Of a stretch of DNA of 5,076 nucleotides, positions 1-3,606 are shown piece after piece. The position numbers and the translations under genes are program-made. The DNA lies in NCBI GenBank assembly GCA_015485845.1, contig WFSU01000109.1:1-5076 (forward strand). Reading direction: 5' to 3'. Every line of letters starts with the position of its first letter. The stretch's first letter is position 1. Source of the DNA: Nitratifractor sp. (lineage in GTDB: Bacteria > Campylobacterota > Campylobacteria > Campylobacterales > Sulfurovaceae). The notes under the pieces are model-generated. The model was given only the letters and a program-made list of their open reading frames with translations, was not told the DNA's origin and made no database searches.

Positions 1-39
1 CGGTACACACGAGAGATGAACTCGAACCTCATCTTTCAT
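1..39 (-). CDS. Possible 5' end of a divergent gene, cut by the window edge
   Basis: Reading leftward from the ATG at 39-37, the frame stays open to the window edge and gives MKDEVRVHLSCVP, a sequence I do not recognise. In-frame ATG 48-46 and GTG 42-40 are alternative starts. No Shine-Dalgarno sequence precedes any of them, but a TATAAT box on the same strand lies seven bases upstream of the ATG at 39. Thirteen codons cannot prove a gene, so this is only a candidate divergent neighbour. Confidence 0.2.
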   Translation of the reverse strand, partial: MKDEVRVHLSCVP

Positions 40-46
40 CACCGTC

Positions 47-52
47 ATTATA
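47..52 (-). promoter_or_regulatory. Candidate -10 box facing left
   Basis: The minus strand reads TATAAT at 52-47, a perfect -10 hexamer preceded by GC. It would start transcription near position 40 and serve the possible divergent gene. No convincing -35 element is visible. AT-rich DNA produces such hexamers by chance, so support is modest. Confidence 0.3.
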
Positions 53-116
53 GCGGGGATATGGTGTAGAAAGCTTAAAATAACACAAAGAGGACTAAAT
101 AATTACAAAAAGCAAG

Positions 117-122
117 TATAAT
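117..122 (+). promoter_or_regulatory. Candidate -10 box of the methyltransferase gene, implying a leaderless mRNA
   Basis: TATAAT sits at 117-122 after an A-rich stretch with no recognisable -35. Only six bases separate it from the ATG at 129, so a normal start point would fall on or next to the initiation codon. No Shine-Dalgarno sequence lies at a usable distance; AGAGGA near 89-94 is about 35 bases away. Sequence and spacing are seen directly; leaderless expression is inferred. Confidence 0.5.
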
Positions 123-128
123 GCTTCC

Positions 129-761
129 ATGAAATGTCCTATTTGCACCTCAGACACCACTGCTTTTGTTGATCAAAAGCCCCGGATCACTTACCATTCT
201 TGCCTGTCATGCGGCTACATTTTCAAGTCTCCTGAGCACCACCACGACTTCCCCGCCCAGAAAGCCCGCTACGATCTACACGAGAACGATCCGGATGATC
301 CGGGCTACCGGGCGTATTTTCAGCGTTTTCTCGACTACGTGCTTCCGATGGTGCCTGTCGGGGGGAGGGCGCTGGACTTTGGTTGCGGGGCTTCCGATCT
401 GCTGGCATCGATGCTTACCGAGGCCGGCTACACCACCGACCGCTACGACCCAATCTACCACCCCGACTCGGCGTATGTTTCCCAGAGCTACGATCTCATC
501 GTCTCCACCGAAGTCTTCGAGCACCTCGACGATCCTCTCACCACCCTTCGTCATCTGCGTGATCGCCTCACCCCCACCGGCTATATCGCCCTTCAGACCC
601 AGTTTCTCCCCGATACCCGTGAAGCATTCCTCGACTGGTACTACCGTCTCGATCCGACGCATATCGGATTTTTCACACCCCGGACGTTTGCTGTGATGGG
701 AAAGTTGCTTGGATTGCGGGTTGTTGGGGAGGAAGGGGTTAATAAGGTGGTGATGGCCTAA
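129..761 (+). CDS. Class I SAM-dependent methyltransferase with N-terminal zinc-ribbon-like motif
   Basis: This 210-residue cytoplasmic protein is predicted to transfer a methyl group from S-adenosylmethionine to an unknown acceptor. The N-terminus has paired cysteines CPIC (C3, C6) and CLSCG (C25, C28), a likely zinc knuckle. Motif I is LDFGCG at 82-87. An acidic residue in YDP (D107) fits the end of strand 2, where ribose hydroxyls are bound. EVFEHL at 128-133 is the post-motif typical of the UbiG-like/Methyltransf_23 group. A conserved-looking DPTHIGFFTPRTF segment covers 175-187. The length is normal for a single-domain enzyme of this type. The ATG at 129 is chosen because CPIC follows at once and the nearest upstream ATG (121) reaches a stop after two codons. 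The gene stands alone with no pathway partner, so the substrate cannot be named. Confidence 0.88.
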   Translation: MKCPICTSDTTAFVDQKPRITYHSCLSCGYIFKSPEHHHDFPAQKARYDLHENDPDDPGYRAYFQRFLDYVLPMVPVGGRALDFGCGASDLLASMLTEAGYTTDRYDPIYHPDSAYVSQSYDLIVSTEVFEHLDDPLTTLRHLRDRLTPTGYIALQTQFLPDTREAFLDWYYRLDPTHIGFFTPRTFAVMGKLLGLRVVGEEGVNKVVMA

Positions 762-784
762 CCCCATCATTATCCTTTTTCATG

Positions 785-790
785 CATAAT
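785..790 (+). promoter_or_regulatory. Weak candidate -10 box before the exported-protein gene
   Basis: CATAAT at 785-790 follows TG directly and lies about 27 bases before the ATG at 818, which would give a leader of roughly 20 bases containing the AGGAG site. There is no clear -35. The gene could instead be transcribed together with the methyltransferase 56 bases upstream. Confidence 0.25.
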
Positions 791-817
791 ACCCCAAACC
801 ATTCACAGGAGTCATCC

Positions 818-1291
818 ATGATCAAAATTTCTCATATCGCTCTTGCGCTTGCTGTGCTCGGATTGACCGCGCAGGCACAAACGCAACCTATAAAACCCTT
901 TAACCCTCAGATTCAGACCGGTGGGGATTTGACGATCGATAAGCTGCGTCAGCAGAATCTTACCGTCGTCAAGAAAGCCGTCGAGGGGATTCGCTTGACT
1001 CTTCCTCAGAAAGTGGATCCATTTACCCAATTTGTTGCCATCGACAGCAACGGTACGCGGCTGATCTATACCTTTGCCGTGGATGCCGGACCCAAGACCG
1101 ATGAGGCGCTTCGGGCAAAAGGGAAGAAAATGGCACCGCGCGTCCTCAAAGGGATGTGCGGTTCGGCCGATCGGTTCATCCAGGCGGACATCGCGCTAAC
1201 CTATCGCTATGTCAACAAAGCCACCCAAACAGAGATCCTCCGTGTCGATGCCGACAAGAAGCTCTGCCCGGAGAAAAAACCGAACAAATAG
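818..1291 (+). CDS. Exported hypothetical protein with two cysteines
   Basis: I do not recognise this 157-residue protein with certainty. It begins with a clear signal peptide: K3, then a hydrophobic core at about 7-16 (IALALAVLGL), then AQA at 18-20, so signal peptidase I should cut before Q21. The mature protein of about 137 residues is basic and probably periplasmic. The C-terminal half holds CGSADRF (C114), a YRYVNK segment near 129-134, and a final C150. This spacing would allow one disulfide closing a small beta-rich domain, a layout I associate with small uncharacterised exported proteins of Campylobacterota. The start at 818 is preferred over the in-frame ATG at 782 because AGGAG at 807-811 is six bases upstream and the signal peptide begins there. 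An exported RNase T2 follows, but a hairpin and a repeat lie between them. Confidence 0.8.
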   Translation: MIKISHIALALAVLGLTAQAQTQPIKPFNPQIQTGGDLTIDKLRQQNLTVVKKAVEGIRLTLPQKVDPFTQFVAIDSNGTRLIYTFAVDAGPKTDEALRAKGKKMAPRVLKGMCGSADRFIQADIALTYRYVNKATQTEILRVDADKKLCPEKKPNK

Positions 1292-1296
1292 GCTGT

Positions 1297-1319
1297 ATGC
1301 AAGGGCTTTGCCCTTGCAT
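1297..1319 (+). terminator. Perfect 10-bp hairpin after the exported-protein gene
   Basis: ATGCAAGGGC at 1297-1306 pairs perfectly with GCCCTTGCAT at 1310-1319 around a TTT loop. It starts six bases after the stop codon, the right place for an intrinsic terminator. Only a short TTTA follows instead of a long T run, so termination may be weak and the hairpin may instead protect the 3' end of the mRNA. It directly abuts a REP-like palindrome, so it may belong to the same repetitive unit. Confidence 0.5.
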
Positions 1320-1321
1320 TT

Positions 1322-1346
1322 ACGGGACTGAAGTCCCTGCTCCTAA
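1322..1346 (-). repeat. REP-like palindrome, solitary copy
   Basis: GGGACT (1324-1329), GA, AGTCCC (1332-1337) forms a perfect 6-bp stem with a two-base loop, followed by CTCC at 1340-1343. Read on the minus strand this is a GGAG head, two spacer bases, then the palindrome. It matches copies at 3508-3532 and, inverted, 3415-3439 over about 25 bases with few differences, so it is a dispersed repeat and not a chance hairpin. Confidence 0.75.
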
Positions 1347-1388
1347 TAGAGATCGAACCAACAACATTACAAACAGGAACGATTCGTC

Positions 1389-2336
1389 ATGAAACTTACT
1401 TCTCTCTTCCTTGCTGTGCTCCTCCCTGTCTTCGCTTACGCCCGCTTTACCGCGCAGCCAAGCCAGACGTGTGAAGCGTACAACAACATGAAGCACACCA
1501 AAAATACCCATCACGTCCTCCTTAACCCCGGTCACGACTACACGGTTGTCAAGAAGCACAAGGGGCAATATTTGATACTATTAAAAGGGGAATCCCCGGC
1601 GCAACGCTGGGCGGATGGGAGCTGTTTTTCAGGTGGGAAGCGGACAAACGTAGCCTCCAAAAAACCGTCACCCCGTAAAAAATATCAAAAACCGATATTT
1701 CCAAATACCAAAAAGGGCGGAAAAACCGAACTCCTCGTACTCAGCTGGCAAAATGCCTTCTGCGAAACCCATCGCAAGAAGCAGGAATGTCGGCAGGATA
1801 GAGGAGGGGATGCCGGGCATTTGACCCTGCATGGTCTCTGGCCTCAGCCACGCAGCAATGCCTACTGCAAGGTGCCAAAAAAGACCGTTTCTCGGGATAA
1901 ATTTCATCAATGGAAAACGCTTCCAAACATTGACACCAACCCAGAAACCCTCGAATTGATGGATCGTTATATGCCTGGGTATGTCTCGTACCTCCACAAA
2001 CACGAATGGATCAAGCACGGTACGTGCTACGGTACCACGGCAGACAAATATTTCCATGACGGCCTCACCCTGGCCAAGGAAGTGGACAACTCTGCCGTGG
2101 GTAAACTGCTAAAAAACAACATCGGCAAGCGTGTCACGCTCGGGGTGATCCGCCATGCGTTTGACCGGGCGTTCGGGATGGGTGCCGGGCAGCGCGTCGA
2201 GATGAAATGCGACCGCGGACTCCTCACCGAACTCTGGATCAACCTCCGCGGCCACGGGGATCACATCCAACCCCTCATCACCAACGCCCCCAAACGGAAA
2301 AGCCGCTGCCGACAGGCGAGGGTGGATGCGAAGTAG
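1389..2336 (+). CDS. Secreted ribonuclease T2 family protein with extra N-terminal domain
   Basis: This 315-residue protein belongs to the RNase T2 family, whose members cut single-stranded RNA through a 2',3'-cyclic phosphate; E. coli RNase I is the periplasmic example. A signal peptide (residues 1-18, ending AYA) indicates export. Motif CAS-I is LHGLWP at 147-152, with catalytic H148. CAS-II is HEWIKHGTC at 205-213, supplying H205, E206, K209 and H210, so the active site looks complete. The mature protein has eight cysteines (28, 79, 125, 134, 160, 213, 274, 307), enough for four disulfides. Residues about 19-82 form an extra domain with a C28...RWADGSC79 frame, like the SH3-like N-terminal domain I recall in some proteobacterial T2 enzymes. 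A lysine-rich linker (about 84-113) joins it to the catalytic part. AGGA at 1375-1378 lies ten bases before the ATG. Likely roles are degradation of extracellular RNA for nutrients or a toxic function. Confidence 0.9.
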   Translation: MKLTSLFLAVLLPVFAYARFTAQPSQTCEAYNNMKHTKNTHHVLLNPGHDYTVVKKHKGQYLILLKGESPAQRWADGSCFSGGKRTNVASKKPSPRKKYQKPIFPNTKKGGKTELLVLSWQNAFCETHRKKQECRQDRGGDAGHLTLHGLWPQPRSNAYCKVPKKTVSRDKFHQWKTLPNIDTNPETLELMDRYMPGYVSYLHKHEWIKHGTCYGTTADKYFHDGLTLAKEVDNSAVGKLLKNNIGKRVTLGVIRHAFDRAFGMGAGQRVEMKCDRGLLTELWINLRGHGDHIQPLITNAPKRKSRCRQARVDAK

Positions 2337-2352
2337 ATTTTGATATTTTGAG

Positions 2353-2382
2353 TTTTTGAGATATACTTATAATTATCAAAAA
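2353..2382 (+). promoter_or_regulatory. Candidate promoter and autoregulatory operator of the toxin-antitoxin pair
   Basis: TATAAT at 2368-2373 is a perfect -10 box; a poor -35-like TTTTGA lies at 2346-2351 with 16-bp spacing. Inverted arms TTTTTGA (2353-2359) and TCAAAAA (2376-2382) flank the -10 box, and GATA/TATC near their inner edges nearly extends the symmetry. Type II antitoxins commonly repress their own operon by binding such a palindrome. The repeat is seen directly; its role as operator is inferred. Confidence 0.45.
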
Positions 2383-2391
2383 GGAGATCGC

Positions 2392-2625
2392 ATGATGACA
2401 CAACGCATTTATCTTGATGTTAGTAGTGATATTTACGAAACAGTGCTTTCATTGTTGAAGCGTTTTCCGAAGAATAAAATAAACATGAGGACAGAAAAAA
2501 CAGTCCAAGAGAAGCCCGAAAAAGACCAAGATATATTTTCCCAAACATCGGGGCTATTAAAATCCCATCATGTCGATCCGGTTGCATGGCAAAAAAAAAT
2601 GCGTAACGAGTGGGATAGGGCGTGA
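2392..2625 (+). CDS. Antitoxin of a type II toxin-antitoxin pair
   Basis: This is a 77-residue cytoplasmic protein. A short strand (QRIYLDV), a helix (about 13-25, DIYETVLSLLKRF) and a second strand (KINMR) may form the dimerising or DNA-binding part. A charged flexible middle follows, then a C-terminal segment ending DPVAWQKKMRNEWDRA, the kind of amphipathic tail with which antitoxins cap PIN toxins. I cannot place it confidently in a named VapB class. The role is inferred mainly from position: its TGA overlaps the GTG start of the PIN-domain gene by four bases, the usual antitoxin-first order with translational coupling. AAGGAG at 2381-2386 precedes ATG 2392 by five bases and ATG 2395 by eight, so either may be used; an upstream in-frame TTG at 2356 lies before the promoter and is rejected. 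Base composition is more AT-rich than in the flanking genes, suggesting acquisition. A run of nine A's lies at 2591-2599. Confidence 0.75.
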   Translation: MMTQRIYLDVSSDIYETVLSLLKRFPKNKINMRTEKTVQEKPEKDQDIFSQTSGLLKSHHVDPVAWQKKMRNEWDRA

Positions 2626-2984
2626 AATATTTGGTTGATTCCAATATCATCATTTATCACTTAAACGGTGATGTAAAAGCTACAGATTTTTTACGCAACA
2701 ACCATCATCAAATTGCTTTGTCACAGATCACATATGTAGAGGTTCTCTCATTTCCCTATTCTGCGCAGGAAGAGGATGAAGTTAAGCAGTTTTTGTCAAC
2801 ATTTATGCTGCTAGATATCAATAATGTGATTTCTGATATCGCAATAGATAATCGTAAAGTCAAAAGAATAAAACTCCCCGATAATCTCATTGCTTCTACA
2901 GCCATCGCGTATGGGTTGACTCTCGTAACGCACAATATCAAAGATTTCGCAGGGCTGAACCTTCCGTTGCTCGATCTTCTCTGA
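2622..2984 (+). CDS. vapC: PIN-domain toxin, VapC-like ribonuclease
   Basis: This 120-residue protein spans essentially one PIN domain, the fold of VapC toxins, which are metal-dependent endoribonucleases that usually cut tRNA or rRNA and halt translation when the antitoxin is degraded. The acidic metal-binding residues are in place: D6 in LVDSNIIIYHL, E40 in ITYVEVLSF, D87 in KLPDNLIASTA, and D108 in THNIKDF, which matches the common T-x-N-x-x-D-F ending. The length is close to the usual 120-140. The GTG start overlaps the antitoxin stop as GTGA and has only a weak purine tract (GATAGGG) upstream, so translation probably depends on the preceding gene. AT-rich composition is shared with the antitoxin. 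An active toxin is expected; the RNA target cannot be read from sequence. Confidence 0.9.
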   Translation: MKYLVDSNIIIYHLNGDVKATDFLRNNHHQIALSQITYVEVLSFPYSAQEEDEVKQFLSTFMLLDINNVISDIAIDNRKVKRIKLPDNLIASTAIAYGLTLVTHNIKDFAGLNLPLLDLL

Positions 2985-2990
2985 TAAAAT
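2985..2990 (+). promoter_or_regulatory. Weak candidate -10 box before arsC
   Basis: TAAAAT at 2985-2990, directly after the toxin stop codon, is placed to give a short leader carrying AAAAGGA (3007-3013), the ribosome site of the next gene. No -35 is evident. It could let the reductase be expressed independently of the toxin pair. Confidence 0.3.
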
Positions 2991-3019
2991 ATTCCATTAA
3001 AAACACAAAAGGAACTCGC

Positions 3020-3364
3020 ATGAAAACCATCATTTGGCACAACCCACGATGCAGTAAATCCCGCGCAGGGCTCAAATACCTCGAAGAGAAGGGAGTCGAG
3101 CATGAGGTCGTCCGCTATCTCGATACGCCGCCGACGGCAGATGAATTGACCGAATTATTAAAAAAACTTGACATGAGTCCCCGGGAGCTAATGCGCACCA
3201 AAGAGGCGATCTATAGGGAACTGGGACTCAAAGAGGTCACTGACGATGCCACACTCATCGCTGCGATGGTCGAACACCCCAAGCTGATCGAGCGCCCCAT
3301 CGTCATCCGGGGCGACAAAGCCGTCGTGGCGCGTCCGGCAGAGAGGATTGACGAGATACTGTAG
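3020..3364 (+). CDS. arsC: ArsC-family reductase, YfgD-like
   Basis: This 114-residue protein has the glutaredoxin-like thioredoxin fold of the ArsC family, in which an N-terminal cysteine attacks arsenate and reduces it to arsenite with thiol help. The active-site segment is HNPRCSKSR at 7-15 with C11. Arginines corresponding to R60, R94 and R107 of E. coli ArsC are R59 (ELMR), R92 (ERPIV) and R105 (ARP). Length and the CSKSR and PKLIERPIV wording are closer to E. coli YfgD (about 119 residues) than to plasmid ArsC (141). A general redox or Spx-like role is therefore possible and arsenate activity is not assured. No arsR, arsB or acr3 gene is nearby, which also argues against a dedicated resistance operon. 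The ATG follows AAAAGGA (3007-3013) at six bases. Confidence 0.88.
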   Translation: MKTIIWHNPRCSKSRAGLKYLEEKGVEHEVVRYLDTPPTADELTELLKKLDMSPRELMRTKEAIYRELGLKEVTDDATLIAAMVEHPKLIERPIVIRGDKAVVARPAERIDEIL

Positions 3365-3372
3365 CGCTTTTC

Positions 3373-3396
3373 AGGGGTTTGGACTTCAGTCCAACC
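3373..3396 (+). repeat. REP-like palindrome, copy A
   Basis: GGGG (3374-3377) precedes TTGGACT (3379-3385), loop TC, AGTCCAA (3388-3394). Compared with other copies the outermost stem pair G-C is replaced by T-A on both sides, so pairing is kept. It starts nine bases after the arsC stop codon and may act as its 3' end or terminator. Confidence 0.65.
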
Positions 3397-3414
3397 AAAC
3401 GCGACTAGCGTATC

Positions 3415-3439
3415 TCAGGAGCAGGGACTTTAGTCCCGT
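3415..3439 (+). repeat. REP-like palindrome, copy B
   Basis: GGAG (3418-3421), CA, GGGACT (3424-3429), loop TT, AGTCCC (3432-3437). It is the inverted equivalent of the copies at 1322-1346 and 3508-3532. It faces copy C, giving an inverted pair reminiscent of bacterial interspersed mosaic elements. Confidence 0.75.
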
Positions 3440-3443
3440 CAGG

Positions 3444-3466
3444 TGGAACTTGAAGTCTGCCTCCTT
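3444..3466 (-). repeat. Degenerate REP-like copy C
   Basis: GGAACTTGAAGTCTGC followed by CTCC (3461-3464, read with neighbours as CCTCCTT) resembles the family in minus orientation but has broken stem pairs and one-base shifts. It is recognisable mainly because intact copies flank it. Confidence 0.4.
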
Positions 3467-3472
3467 GATTTC

Positions 3473-3497
3473 AGTGGGACTGAAGTCCCAGCCCCTT
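3473..3497 (-). repeat. REP-like palindrome, copy D
   Basis: TGGGACT (3475-3481), loop GA, AGTCCCA (3484-3490) is a 7-bp perfect stem, followed by CCCC at 3492-3495, so the head on the minus strand is GGGG as in copy A. Confidence 0.65.
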
Positions 3498-3507
3498 TTG
3501 GTTTTAT

Positions 3508-3532
3508 ACGGGACTGAAGTCCCTACTCCTGA
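3508..3532 (-). repeat. REP-like palindrome, copy E
   Basis: GGGACT (3510-3515), loop GA, AGTCCC (3518-3523), then TA and CTCC (3526-3529). It differs from the solitary copy at 1322-1346 by only two bases over about 25, implying recent spread or sequence exchange. Confidence 0.75.
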
Positions 3533-3565
3533 TCTGACAAAATGAACCCACAAACACTTTTTCGC

Positions 3566-3571
3566 TAAAAT
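3566..3571 (+). promoter_or_regulatory. Candidate -10 box of the ABC-F gene
   Basis: TAAAAT at 3566-3571 follows a T-rich tract (CTTTTTCGC) and lies about 36 bases before the GTG start, leaving a leader of roughly 28 bases that includes AAGGA at 3594-3598. The layout fits a housekeeping promoter with a weak -35. It lies beyond the repeat cluster, so the ABC-F gene is probably transcribed separately from arsC. Confidence 0.4.
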
Positions 3572-3606
3572 CGCGGCAATACTTTACAAGACCAAGGAAA
3601 ACCACC

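Noticed and set aside
1..40. tRNA-like T-arm on the minus strand (GGTTCGAGT loop between AGATGA and TCATCT)
   Set aside because: The loop is nine bases rather than seven, there is no matching acceptor stem upstream, and no CCA follows at the right distance.
782..817. Upstream ATG start for the exported protein
   Set aside because: It lies before the Shine-Dalgarno site and would bury the signal peptide behind twelve polar residues.
1156..1392. Small plus-strand frame overlapping the exported-protein gene
   Set aside because: It is out of frame with the well-supported signal-peptide gene and ends in repeat-derived YGTEVPAP, so it is not coding.
3020..3364. Arsenic-resistance operon
   Set aside because: Only the reductase-like gene is present, with no arsenite pump or ArsR regulator nearby, and the protein resembles the YfgD branch.
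3373..3532. CRISPR array
   Set aside because: Repeat units are palindromic, differ in sequence, occur in both orientations and have uneven short spacing, and no cas gene is present.
3348..3545. Small plus-strand frame after arsC
   Set aside because: It overlaps the end of arsC, has no ribosome site and is made of the palindromic repeats. Its YGTEVPTP string also occurs in the frame at 1156-1392 only because both cross a repeat copy.
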